From NCBI GenBank assembly GCA_903632075.3, contig CAHIKZ030001813.1:5512001-5576000 (forward strand): DNA of 64,000 nt. The letters run 5' to 3'. Below, in pieces: positions 1 to 9,647 of the stretch. This DNA is from Acanthosepion pharaonis. Taxonomy: Eukaryota > Mollusca > Cephalopoda > Sepiida > Sepiidae. The position numbers were made by a program, and so were the translations under genes. Each line of letters opens with the position of its first letter. Position 1 is the stretch's first letter. The notes under the pieces are model-generated. The model did no database searches, was not told the origin of the DNA, and saw nothing but the letters and a program-made list of their open reading frames with translations.

Positions 1-2
1 CA

Positions 3-3000
3 AATCCATTTTTAGCAGAAAATATTCCTAGCAGGCATACGTCTTTCACTTCTGTCATGGCAGCTTCTTTGTTGCCTCAAGAAAAACATCGTAAAATATC
101 AACTTCTAAGAAATCCGCCATTAAAGACACGCCGATACCACATGTATTCAGTAAAAAAATGCCCTGGAATAAAGATATGATGGTAAAGAGAGGATTAAGT
201 TTCAGGAAAACAGGTTTGAAGCACAATGCAAAGAAAGAAATCAATGTCGCAGTTTCTCAAAATAAGTCAATGTTATTGTCAACTTTCGGAATTGAGGGAA
301 ACACCTCTCCTCCAAGAAGTTTCTTGGATCAATTGAATGAAAAACGGACAAATAAAACAGCACAAGCAAATTCCTACGTATTACAAGAAACTCTACATAG
401 TCGGAGCCATACTAATCGAAGCCAGGTTCAAGATGAAACGAAGGATATTCCAGGAGAATCAGAAAAAATCGAATTCCCAGTCAAAGATTTTGAATCAGAA
501 CAAAGTCAGGCAGAAAAGTTACGGATTCAGAATCAGCATCAAATCAGTGAACTTAAACAAAAAATACGTCAATCACCAACAAGTAACTTAATTCTATTAC
601 CTTCATCAATAAGTGCCAACAATCATACGCTAAAGATTGAAAAGGAATCCCAAAGCAAAAGCAACAAAGAATATAACTTTAAATTTCAATGTAGGAATAG
701 TAGCAACTGTATTGAAAATAATGAAAAAATGAAAACAAATAGTAGTGAGTTTTCTTCATTGACTGAAAACATTTTACATTCTGATGTCTTTACTATAAGT
801 ACTGATTTAAACGAATGTAATGCGAGCATGAACAATTGTGAAAATAAACAATCGGTAAATGAAGACACACTAATTATAGTTTCTTCGAGAATAATTACTG
901 ACAAAACACCAACAAGCAACATTTTACTTGGTTCATCGGATGCAAACCAATCAAACTTTAATTCAATAAATAATGAGAAACCTGTTAGGAAATTTTATTT
1001 GTCAGAAAATCCAAACGAATCACAAAGTTATACTAAAAACGCTGAAAAGATTTCGACAGTTTCTAGCTATGATGATTTTAATAAAAATCTTTTGACAAGT
1101 GTAATACCAGAGAATATGTTAGAATTGGATAATAAACCAATAAATAAGACAGATTTCAACAAAACTAAAAGACATAAAAATACAGTAAAACAAGAAAAGT
1201 ACAATCTACTCATTAAACCGACAGAAAATTTAAATATTTTTAAAGATTCTAAATTTTCAGTTTTTACAACGAAAGATCATTCTGTTGCATATTTAGACCC
1301 CGATTCTGAGGCTGGTCGTGACCGTAAACAAAAACATGCCACAGTGTTACTTTCCCCACAAGAAGCTATTTTAAATTCGAAAGAAAACGATCGGTTCATA
1401 TCAAAAATTTCGAAGAGGACAAAAATAGATTTGCTGAAGACAACCACTCAGAATGTACGTGATGTTGATAATTTAAATAAAATCTCTAAAGGTTCTCTTA
1501 CTTTCGAAGACCAACAGTCATACGTTGAATTGTTACGTCCGACTAGTTTTCCTTTTCATAAAACAAAAAATAAGAAAATGATAGAAAACAGGATAAAAAA
1601 CCAAGAGAAACTGACTGATCGCAATGAAGTGAATATTACAGATTCAATTAAAAACCGAAAACCCTTCAGGAATAATGCTGAACAGCGTAAGGACGTTGTA
1701 CAATTCAATAGAACTTCCACTGAACACGAAATAAGTTCTTTGATGACTGCTCCAATAAAAGCTAAAAATGTAAAGCTGACAGTAAAGATTTTTAAAACTC
1801 ACGATAAATATGGAAAAGATAAAAATGGACAAAAATCCAACAGTGATCTAGAAGAAACACCTCCACATATTAGTGTTCGTAGCACAATAGAGACTTTGAA
1901 TAATGATGAACATATTGAATTTCGTAACGTTACGAGCAGAAAAGACTCTATTTCAATAGCAAATTTAAAAACGGCAAATGAAATAAATTCAGAAATTAAA
2001 GCCAAAAAAATAGTCAGTGCGAGAAATAGATACAAGAAGGTTGATTTTTCGACATTTTCTGTTCAGAAAAATATAATGAAAAATAATGAGCCCTTCCAAA
2101 ATTTCTTATATCGAAAACTAGTGGAGATTTTTCGACGATTTGTTCCCCAACAGATAAATACAACTGAACTGTTAAGTAGCTTAAGAACCATGTCAAATAC
2201 TTTAGTAAAACAAAGAAATAAGATTGAATTTGAAGATACAGAAAATTATAAAAATCTTATTCGTTCGACAAGCAAAATATCGGATGGAAATCCTTACACA
2301 ATAAATGTAACTGAACAAACTCCGAAACCAGAATATCTAGATTCGAAAAATAATTTTACTGAAACTACAAATCCTTATGAGATATCGTTTTCTGAAATTA
2401 ACAAACCAGTAAAAGCACCTTTAGAAAGAACTGTAAAAAGTCTGCAGAATGTAAACAAAAATTTAAATATTCTTTATACAGAAAACTCTTCAAGCGATAA
2501 TGAAAGATTCAGTGATCCTGATAAAATAGATTACTCTACCACCATCAACGTTTCTGTTGTTAAATATGATGCAAATACTGAATTCGTTGAGCCTGTTCAA
2601 AATTCTGAAGAAATACAACAGAAAGATAATTACACGCATCTAAATTCCTCTAGAAAGATCGAATCTACAAATAGCAGCGTTGACCCCAAGAACATTCGTC
2701 AAGATGCCAAGAGTAATTTAGATAAAGAAATGATTACAAATACCAAAACTGATGAACCGAAAATAACAAATAACATAAGGCTTAACACAAAAACGAAAAC
2801 ACCCAAAGAAAATGAATCTGAAGGAGAAAAACCTAAAGAAGACAATATTAATCTTAACAAAATTTTTTCGAAGAATAAAACAAGTCATATGTTTCATGAT
2901 ATGATGTCATTTAGGGACAGCGTTTCAACTTCGAATGCACCAATACTAAATGCATTCCATGAAAATGAAACAGATAATGAAAAGAACCAAAATAGTAACG

Positions 3001-3575
3001 CCGAAAAGTTGCAAATCACAGAGAGTAATGGAACTAGTGTAAGTACGAGCAAGCACTCTCGTAGTAATTCAAAAATTATCGATGAAAATCCAATAAGGCA
3101 AGACCAAACTTTTGCATCAAATGCTTCGAAAGATTTCGGTTCAACAGAAAAAAAAGAAAACGAACTTAGAACAGATAGCGCCAAAAAAGGAAACGAAAGC
3201 CTTCAAAACACTACATCAAAGGAGAACGACATTTTGAATATTCCAATAAATGTTACGGAATATCTCCTCGAAAAATTGGAAAATATTTCTAGTAGTTACA
3301 ACGAAACAATGTTTCATCGTCATTCGAAGAATATAATTATTCCAGATCAAAAAAGGATGGCAGCAAAACGGCGGCGTCATTTTAGTCCTGAACCAGAAAT
3401 AGTAACAGCAGCTGAAGAGGCATTTGAAGAATCGGAGGACCAAATTCCAGAAAATAATAATAATGGTGTTTTAGAAAAGACAAACGAAAAAGAACAAAAG
3501 CTCTATACTGGTGATGCGAAAGTAAATGGGGAAAATCAGCCACGTCTAACTGGAAAGAAAGAAAGAATTAAATGA
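3..3575 (+). CDS. Large Asn/Ser/Lys-rich disordered protein, unknown, 5' end outside window
   Basis: Uninterrupted frame ending in TGA at 3573-3575. The first in-frame ATG is at 57 (1172 codons), but the frame has no stop back to position 3, so the true start or an upstream splice junction may lie outside the window. I recognise no family. The protein is dominated by Asn, Ser, Thr, Lys and Glu and looks intrinsically disordered. The only clearly amphipathic, possibly folded stretch is near residues 685-710 (around FLYRKLVEIFRRFVPQQ). More than 30 N-x-S/T sequons are present, but composition alone explains many of them, and no signal peptide or membrane segment is visible from the ATG. The C-terminal region has a basic patch with a proline-directed site (KRRRHFSPEPE), an acidic stretch and a lysine-rich tail, which could suit a nuclear or scaffold role (inference only). 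A frame this long in AT-rich DNA is very unlikely by chance. It is probably one large, possibly terminal, exon. Confidence 0.75.
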   Translation, partial: NPFLAENIPSRHTSFTSVMAASLLPQEKHRKISTSKKSAIKDTPIPHVFSKKMPWNKDMMVKRGLSFRKTGLKHNAKKEINVAVSQNKSMLLSTFGIEGNTSPPRSFLDQLNEKRTNKTAQANSYVLQETLHSRSHTNRSQVQDETKDIPGESEKIEFPVKDFESEQSQAEKLRIQNQHQISELKQKIRQSPTSNLILLPSSISANNHTLKIEKESQSKSNKEYNFKFQCRNSSNCIENNEKMKTNSSEFSSLTENILHSDVFTISTDLNECNASMNNCENKQSVNEDTLIIVSSRIITDKTPTSNILLGSSDANQSNFNSINNEKPVRKFYLSENPNESQSYTKNAEKISTVSSYDDFNKNLLTSVIPENMLELDNKPINKTDFNKTKRHKNTVKQEKYNLLIKPTENLNIFKDSKFSVFTTKDHSVAYLDPDSEAGRDRKQKHATVLLSPQEAILNSKENDRFISKISKRTKIDLLKTTTQNVRDVDNLNKISKGSLTFEDQQSYVELLRPTSFPFHKTKNKKMIENRIKNQEKLTDRNEVNITDSIKNRKPFRNNAEQRKDVVQFNRTSTEHEISSLMTAPIKAKNVKLTVKIFKTHDKYGKDKNGQKSNSDLEETPPHISVRSTIETLNNDEHIEFRNVTSRKDSISIANLKTANEINSEIKAKKIVSARNRYKKVDFSTFSVQKNIMKNNEPFQNFLYRKLVEIFRRFVPQQINTTELLSSLRTMSNTLVKQRNKIEFEDTENYKNLIRSTSKISDGNPYTINVTEQTPKPEYLDSKNNFTETTNPYEISFSEINKPVKAPLERTVKSLQNVNKNLNILYTENSSSDNERFSDPDKIDYSTTINVSVVKYDANTEFVEPVQNSEEIQQKDNYTHLNSSRKIESTNSSVDPKNIRQDAKSNLDKEMITNTKTDEPKITNNIRLNTKTKTPKENESEGEKPKEDNINLNKIFSKNKTSHMFHDMMSFRDSVSTSNAPILNAFHENETDNEKNQNSNAEKLQITESNGTSVSTSKHSRSNSKIIDENPIRQDQTFASNASKDFGSTEKKENELRTDSAKKGNESLQNTTSKENDILNIPINVTEYLLEKLENISSSYNETMFHRHSKNIIIPDQKRMAAKRRRHFSPEPEIVTAAEEAFEESEDQIPENNNNGVLEKTNEKEQKLYTGDAKVNGENQPRLTGKKERIK

Positions 3576-3650
3576 GAAAGAGAAAAGCACACACAGAAAT
3601 AAGATGGTTGAAAATACAAAGACACCACTTCGTTCATTATAAATTACAAG

Positions 3651-3656
3651 AATAAA
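3651..3656 (+). promoter_or_regulatory. Candidate polyadenylation signal AATAAA
   Basis: An AATAAA hexamer lies 76 bases after the TGA of the large upstream ORF, at a spacing that fits a short 3' UTR. In AT-rich DNA this hexamer is common by chance, so only its position supports it. Confidence 0.4.
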
Positions 3657-4360
3657 CAATGCAATGTTAGTTACAGCAATGAAGCGAATGAAAATAATAA
3701 GAAATTATGAACATTCATCAAACGAGTTACTTAAAGACATGGACAATCAACTTACCAATGTGACGAGCCATGAAAGGAAAGAATAATCCTTAAGGACACC
3801 TTTTCAACAAGGAAAAAAGAAAACAACATAAAATTAACTCTTTTACTGAAGGAAACTAACAAAGGAAAAGAGACAATAGATGAGTAATTCCTTCCAAAAT
3901 GAAACAACAGAAATGTAAAACCATAGGCATTAATAGCTCAACGTTTCCTAAAAAAGGAACCAGATAAAAAAAAAAACACCCACAGGAAAGAACTTTAAAG
4001 AACTAACTATAAATATCCCAAAACTATTAAGACTGTAAGCATCACTTAGAATATATGCGACACAAATCTGAAACTAAAATCTAATTTTCATGGACTTGAA
4101 GCAAATATTAAAGAACTAGAATTTTTGCAAAACTCTAACGCGTGTTGAAATATCTCAGTATTTAATATTGTTGAAGCTATTGCTAACATTTTATATCGAG
4201 GTTCATAAATTCTGTGTTTCGTTCAACTTCGCAAATCAATCGATAAAATCTGAATAAAATGATTTGCTTGGAAAAATACTTTGATAAAACCCTACTTCAC
4301 GGTTTAATAATTTCTTAAATTGAATTTAATTTTGTAGGATTTCATGGTAAACAATTTTTT
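3657..4360. other. AT-rich flank, no gene seen
   Basis: Purine-rich then AT-rich sequence. It has no open frame of note and no repeat that I recognise. The first part could be continuing 3' UTR of the upstream ORF. Confidence 0.4.
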
Positions 4361-4371
4361 TTTTTAATTAT

Positions 4372-4497
4372 TTTTTTCGTTTTTAACAGCGAAGAATAAT
4401 TTTTTAAGATTTCTTACTCTTGAGCATGCAACATACAACTGGCCATGTAAATATTTCTTTCTGGAGTCAAATTTCAACTTTTTGAAGCGTTTGGCCT
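4372..4497 (-). pseudogene. Helitron/PIF1-type helicase C-terminal fragment
   Basis: The minus strand reads HGQLYVACSRVRNLKK, preceded by NHKAKRFKK. HGQLYVA(L/C)SRV is the conserved last helicase motif of PIF1-family and Helitron Rep/Hel proteins, and N-K-x-x-x-x-F-K-K recalls the INKSQGQT-F-K-K motif before it. Only about 40 codons survive, with no long ORF around them, so this is a decayed scrap of a rolling-circle transposon helicase. Terminal Helitron features (5' TC, 3' hairpin-CTRR) were not found. Confidence 0.6.
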
Positions 4498-5317
4498 TGT
4501 GATTTGTTTCTGCTTCCCGCAAACGCTGGATTCTTGTATATAAAACTTAAAGAAAAAAATATGCAAAAAACAATATTGCATTATTATTAAATAAGTATTT
4601 GTTATCATAATCATTAAAATGTTTTTGTAAAAAGTGCGAGTATTTTGTATGTTAAATAATAATGGTTTTGATTTTTCCAAAAAATTAATTGAAAATTTAT
4701 TGTACTAAGCTACGCACCCTAGTAAAAGCAATTGTACTATATATCGCTTTACCTGTTTGCACTTCTCTCCAAAATTTGATTTCGATCAGTCAATGTATGG
4801 CTATTTTAGAGCGTGTGACGAACAGCCGGACGGACTAACAGGATTTTTATATATATCGTATATTTTCGCGTATAAGGCAGCCTTTAGATAAGACGAGGTC
4901 AAGAAATGCAGCAAATTTTATTGATTACATAAAGATGATGTTATTGGAAATGTTTTTACCTATTGTATCCTTAGAAATTCATAATAAACGAAATAACAAA
5001 ACCGATTCTATATTATGTTTTTCTTACACACGTCCCTAAAAGGGAAACCATTGTTTTGCTTAGGTTTCATCCTGTGATCTCATGATGAATACTGATTCTT
5101 CTTCTTTTCCTATATCTAAACAGTTACAAACAGCCTGGTGTACTAATGCCCATTCATTTATCATCGAAAACCACAAAATACCGCCTGTAACAGTTGTATG
5201 TAAATCCTAAATTGTGTTATTATTTAACCCCAAAATGATTTTTTATGAGAAACGAATATTATTTTATCCTAAATGTTATTACTGCTGTAATTAAAAGCAT
5301 CATGATAATTATTGAAA

Positions 5318-5693
5318 GTTTAGCGAAACCTCTCTGCGGCCGCTCGGTCTCACGTTGACTGCTGACCTGAGACGGAACATTGAGTCAATTGCTTCGTCCA
5401 CCGCAAGAAAAGTTGGCTCCCTGTGCCGCGCCAGGAAATTTTTCTCCCCGGAATCGATCCTCCAGATCTTCAAATCAACAATTTGCCCTTTCAGGGAGTA
5501 TTGCTGCCATATATGGTCTGGAGCCCCTTCTGTTTGCCTCGGGGTTCTTGATAGGCTCCAGAGGCGGATATGCAATATAATTAGTCCTGATCTGGCATCT
5601 CGTCTACAGTCACTTTCTCACAGACGCGCCGTCGCCTCTCTCTGTCTTTTTTACAAATACTTTCATGGCAATTTCTCCGAGGAGCTGCATTCG
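5318..5693 (+). pseudogene. LINE reverse transcriptase 3' fragment (family A), plus orientation
   Basis: The translation follows the C-terminal part of a non-LTR reverse transcriptase: LGLTLTADLRRNIESIASS, then ARKFFSPESILQIFKSTICP, HIWSGAPS and LASRLQSLSHRRAV. The same segment is found in the longer copy at 20.1-21.7 kb. The fragment is 5' truncated and stops at EELHS, where it runs into an oppositely oriented copy. It is a remnant, not an active gene. Confidence 0.8.
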
Positions 5694-6110
5694 ACGCAAT
5701 GGGTTACAGAAAATTTGGAGCAAGATCAGATAGTAATGATAGAGGAGAGGATGAGGAGAAGGATATTGGATAGATCAAGGCAACTGGTGATGTCGATTGA
5801 CATTACATTTGAATAGTTGGAGATTATAGCTCTCAGGGAAACTGGAATAGGGAAAGGAGTTCCACAGGCGAGATGTGCGAGACATGAAGCTATTAGAGTA
5901 GAAGAGACGGCTACATTTAGGAGTTTCGACAGTGAAAGGGTGAGAGCGGGATGCCAGCTTCGTAGGGTGCTTGAACTCATGAAGTCTGGGAACCAGCGAA
6001 TGCAGCTCCTCGGAGTAATTACCTTGAAAGTATTTGTAGAAAAGACAGAGAGAGGTGACGGTGCGTCTGTGAGAGAGCGACTGTAGACGAGATGCCAGAA
6101 CATATGGAAT
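5694..6110 (-). pseudogene. LINE reverse transcriptase 3' fragment (family A), minus orientation
   Basis: The minus strand encodes LASRLQSLSHRRTVTSLCLF followed by the downstream RT tail (SRSHPFTVETPKCSRLFYSN, then SRLWNSFPYSSFPESYNLQL) up to about 5775. The LINE 3' UTR then continues down to 5694, ending in the complement of CGCAATGGGTTACAG. It meets the plus-strand fragment tail to tail and shares about 34 codons with it, so the pair forms an imperfect palindrome. The terminal A-rich end of the LINE is missing at the junction. Confidence 0.8.
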
Positions 6111-6370
6111 TATTCTTCGAATAGGCAATTTATTATGAAGTTATACCAGTAAAATATAAGGTAGAAATGCTTTTATTACTTTTATTATCAGTTTATTTGA
6201 TAATGTGAATCTTTTCATGTACGTTATTGGTTATCGTACCGAAGCCGAGATTAACATCACTCAGAATTTAAAGTTTCTTTAGTCATAATTGTAGTATAAG
6301 ACGACCACTAATATTTAAGGATGATTTTGTGGATATAAAAGTCGTCTTATACGAAGAACTGTTTAATTAA

Positions 6371-7010
6371 AATGCTATGTTTCAGTTGTAGATAGCATGA
6401 GAAATAGTGATAAAAGGAACAAGAGATTTCAGTGCAAATCGTTTTAGAAATAAGGACCTGGCTTTTCTTCATTGAAGTATATAATAAATACATTATACAA
6501 CTGCTTCTCTAAAGTTGCACTAAAGTAATAGGCAAATAATGTTTAGTCAATGGAATAATACCATACAACGATTCTAATTGATCCTCCTTTATTTTGATCA
6601 TCATCTTCTTAAATAAGATTTGTCATAACCTGAAAATATGTTTCAGATTTAAATCCCAGATTCAATTCAGTTTCCACACTCATCTTTATGCACATGCCAA
6701 CATATACACACATTCAAAGATGGGTGTAAAAACCTAACCATTTTTGTCATAACAAAAAGATAACAAGAACTGTCAGTTAATTTGGGGAATAAATACTGGG
6801 CGATTTCTCGCTTCGTTCTCTTTTTACTTTGCATTTCAGCGGGCACATTTACAAAATTTGATCTCTCGCAGAGATCCGCGTTTTCGCTCACTTGCGGGAA
6901 AACGCCATGAAACACACATACACGTACGTACAAACTCTTTACGTTCACAGACAAACACAAATGTTGATGTCTTTGTCACTTGTAAATTTTTTGTTCAATA
7001 CATATATTTG
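6371..7010. other. AT-rich spacer, no gene seen
   Basis: No convincing coding or structured element. The short frames here are not supported by composition. Confidence 0.4.
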
Positions 7011-7013
7011 TTC

Positions 7014-7021
7014 ACACACAC

Positions 7022-7107
<86 letters not shown>
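7014..7107. repeat. (CA)n(TA)n microsatellite
   Basis: Compound dinucleotide array read directly from the sequence. The apparent THTHTH/IYIYIY proteins across it are artefacts. Confidence 0.95.
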
Positions 7108-7111
<4 letters not shown>

Positions 7112-7379
7112 CTTGTTTGTTTTTTTTACATCTTCGGTTGGACTTAACTTGAGTCCGCCATGTTCTTGTAGTAGGACCTTCTTCTAGCAGGAATAAACAG
7201 CAGGTGCTCCTAATTTAACAATACGTAAGCCACTCGGTCCACTACAAGTTGCATCATTTCAATGTTCTTTGAAAAAAAGGAACAAACAGCATCACCCTTG
7301 GATCAACTTTCAAGCTTTATTTATACATACGTATATAGTATATATAAATTCTTAATCTGTCAATACTGTTTGCCTTTAT

Positions 7380-7971
7380 TCGTCATTAATGACAATACAT
7401 TTCTTACAACACTATTTACATTATTCGGACTATTGTCATCATCTTTGTCGCCACATTTATTACAACGTTTCGACCGTTGTACGCTCCGGCCTTCTTCAGG
7501 TGGTTGGAATGTCGAACTGAACCCTTTATTTCGCTCACTGGGGTAGACTGTTCTAGTTCCACGTGCCATGTTTAATGGATGTCAGTTATCAGTTATCTCC
7601 TGTTAATTCCACCGCTTTTCACCACTGTACCTGTCCTTGAGGACACATGGCAGAGTGGATAAAGGCGTTGGTTAGATCCAGTGACAAGACCCAAAGAGTG
7701 TGAGTTCAATACCCGGTTAAGGCAATGAAGAACTTGGAGAGGGGAATTACCAGGAGATAACTGATAACCGACATCCATTAAACATGGCACGGGGAACCAG
7801 AACAGTCTACCCCAGTGAGCCAAATAAAAAGTTCGACATTCTAACCACCAGAAGAAGGCCGGAGCTTATAACGGCCGAAACGTTGTAATAAATATGGCGA
7901 CAAAGATGAGGACAATAGTCCGAATAATGTAAATAGTGTACATAATACCACATCTCAGAAATATAGACAGG
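7380..7971. repeat. Palindromic SINE-like element P1 with tRNA-like core and hammerhead-like arms
   Basis: Two inverted arms, about 7380-7612 (minus sense) and about 7736-7971 (plus sense), flank a tRNA-like core. In arm sense each reads TAACTGATAAC, ATCCATTAAACATGGCACG, AGAACAGTCTACCCCAGTGA, then AGAAGAAGGCCGGAGC (CCTGAAGAAGG in the left arm), CGAAACGTTGTAATAAAT and AGTCCGAATAATGTAAATAG. Each arm carries CTGAAGA (CAGAAGA on the right), a GGCCG/CGGCC stem and GAAAC. Copies with the same inverted architecture occur at 31.2-31.4 and 63.05-63.5 kb, so the palindrome belongs to the element and is not a local accident. Confidence 0.75.
7640..7728 (+). ncRNA. tRNA-like (type II, Leu/Ser-like) pol III promoter core of P1
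   Basis: TGGCAGAGTGGATAAAGGCG resembles the D-arm/A box of a leucine- or serine-type tRNA. GTGAGTTCAATACCCGG, about 45 bases later, resembles the B box/T arm. The acceptor stem and anticodon are not intact, so this is read as the pol III-type head of a SINE and not a functional tRNA gene. Confidence 0.55.
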
Positions 7972-8225
7972 TTTCTTACAACATACCGCTTTTGTACGAA
8001 AACTTGCTAAAACAAATTTTAGATAAAAATTACACCATTCTGTGTTAAATGGCTTTTTCTCACTGCTAGCAATATTTTGTTAATGCAGAAAATAAGAAAA
8101 GCAGAGTAGAAACTAATTGGTAGAGTCGAAGTAAAGTTTATAGTCAGTGAAAAATTGCCAAAGCTGCCCTTAGGTTAAAAAAATGCAAATATGATTATGC
8201 TTTCATTTTTTCCTCTGTCATCAGA

Positions 8226-8232
8226 ATTAGGT

Positions 8233-8290
<58 letters not shown>
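8226..8290. repeat. (CT)n(AT)n microsatellite
   Basis: Compound dinucleotide array seen directly. It abuts the left arm of an inverted repeat at 8291. Confidence 0.95.
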
Positions 8291-8297
<7 letters not shown>

Positions 8298-8782
8298 GAA
8301 GAGAGAAACCGCAAACGTTTTTGTTTTTTTTAAATAGATATTATGCTTTATTTTCCATAATTTTGCAACAAGTGTTTTGGGTCTAATGCACTCAAATGCA
8401 CAAAATGCAAAAAGTCATATATAGGTATCAGCCAAGCACTAAACAACAGAGTTTCCCTTCACAAAAGAAACATTAAATTACCAGACAACAGAAAACTATT
8501 TGTATAACATATCTATAAATGTAAACAGACAATTATTCTTACCTACAAATACAAGAAAAAAACTTCATAAACAAATTTAAACCAGCACTAAATAGATCAT
8601 AGCCCCCCCACAGAAACACACAACATACACACATCATGGCCAAATATACAGTGGCCGAACCACTCATATGCATATGCATGCACTCGCATGCAGGTGTCTG
8701 TGGAGCACGAATATATATTCACACATTGGCAAAAACATATAGACTACTCATAAGCACGCACACAAACCTTACACAACATAGG

Positions 8783-8832
<50 letters not shown>

Positions 8833-8920
8833 TCTAATTCCTTATAATAAGACAGTATATATGTATGGAGAGGGAATATAGATATACATGTACATACTTT
8901 TGCGGTTTCTCTCTTTTTAA
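8291..8920. repeat. Element with 23-25-bp terminal inverted arms
   Basis: The left arm 8291-8315 contains GAGAGAAACCGCAAA. Its complement TTTGCGGTTTCTCTC starts at 8898 and runs into TTTTTAA at 8920. The roughly 580 bases between contain no transposase frame but include a (GT)n run. Both arms touch AT-rich simple repeats. This may be a MITE or fold-back element of unknown superfamily. Confidence 0.5.
8785..8830. repeat. (GT)n microsatellite
   Basis: Pure GT array of about 23 units read directly. Confidence 0.95.
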
Positions 8921-8960
8921 TATATACACTTTTCTATCATTGGAACAACTATAACCTCTT

Positions 8961-8963
<3 letters not shown>

Positions 8964-9020
<57 letters not shown>
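8964..9020. repeat. (AT)n microsatellite
   Basis: Pure AT array immediately before the inverted-arm structure that starts at 9024. Confidence 0.95.
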
Positions 9021-9022
<2 letters not shown>

Positions 9023-9023
9023 C

Positions 9024-9326
9024 AAGAATATGGCAAATGCCAATCCGTTTCATTAAAACTAGATTATATGTTTCACCTTTACTAGGCTTCATCAGATCAA
9101 AAACAAAAGAAAGAAAAATGTATGTGTGTATTTGTGTGTGTGCTGAAATAATGAATCGTTAATACTTTTTCTGCTAAGCTGGCATTTTCCGAGATGAAAG
9201 AAATGAAAGAATAAACTGTGTGACTATTGTAAAAAGAGTCATTATTTTCATTCTACTTTCTTTTCTTTATAATTTTTTTTCTTACAGAAAAGGTATTAAC
9301 AATCTATTATTTAAGCAGAAACACAA

Positions 9327-9368
<42 letters not shown>

Positions 9369-9459
9369 TTCTTTCTTTCGTTTTTGATCTGATAAATCTT
9401 AGCAAGGGTAAAATACATAATCTAGTTTCAATGAGACAGTTTCCATTTGTCATATTCTT
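9024..9459. repeat. Inverted repeat with about 95-bp arms carrying CTGATGA...GAAAC
   Basis: The left arm (9024-9117) and right arm (9363-9459) are complements: AAGAATATGGCAAATG, AAACTAGATTAT and ATCAGATCAAAAAC recur with small changes. In the sense of the left arm's complement it reads CTGATGAAGCCTAGTAAAGG then TGAAACATATAATC. The right arm has the degraded form CTGATAAATCTTAGCAAGGG then TAAAATACATAATC. The loop contains (CA)n at 9329-9365. No ORF is present. Confidence 0.7.
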
Positions 9460-9472
9460 AAAATTTTGCCTG

Positions 9473-9551
9473 GATTTTGTGTCCTATTTTATACAAATAT
9501 ATATATATTGTGATTTTGTGTCCTATTTTATACAAATATATATATATTGTG
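9473..9551 (+). repeat. Tandem duplication of about 39 bp
   Basis: Two successive copies of a unit containing TTTTGTGTCCTATTTTATAC followed by AAATATATATATATTGTG, essentially identical. The duplication is recent. Confidence 0.85.
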
Positions 9552-9647
9552 ACGTAGCCACGATTTCATTAACCGTATAGGCGTAAGGCTAAAAAGCACC
9601 CCAAAGTAAAATCTCAAATTCTAGTCGAAAATTAGTTAGATATAAAA

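Larger units (their letters stand above)
4863..6354. repeat. GTATAAG/CTTATAC inverted motifs flanking nested LINE fragments
   Basis: A motif TTCGCGTATAAGGCAGCC at 4865-4882 (followed by AGATAAGACGAGG) has its complement GTCGTCTTATACGAAGAA at 6341-6358. A second forward copy GTATAAGACGACC at 6294-6306 makes a small palindrome with the right-hand one. This is either one TIR element of about 1.5 kb into which LINE pieces inserted, or two independent small palindromic elements. No transposase frame is visible. Confidence 0.45.

Noticed and set aside
5318..6110. Twin-priming 5' inversion of one LINE
   Set aside because: The order and loss of the 3' tail at the junction do not fit; the fragments are convergent.
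6858..7187. Frames rich in THTHTH and IYIYIY (also near 25.3, 50.4 kb)
   Set aside because: Translations of CA and AT microsatellites.
7640..7728. Functional tRNA-Leu/Ser gene
   Set aside because: A and B box resemblance only; the acceptor stem does not pair and the segment is embedded in a repeat.
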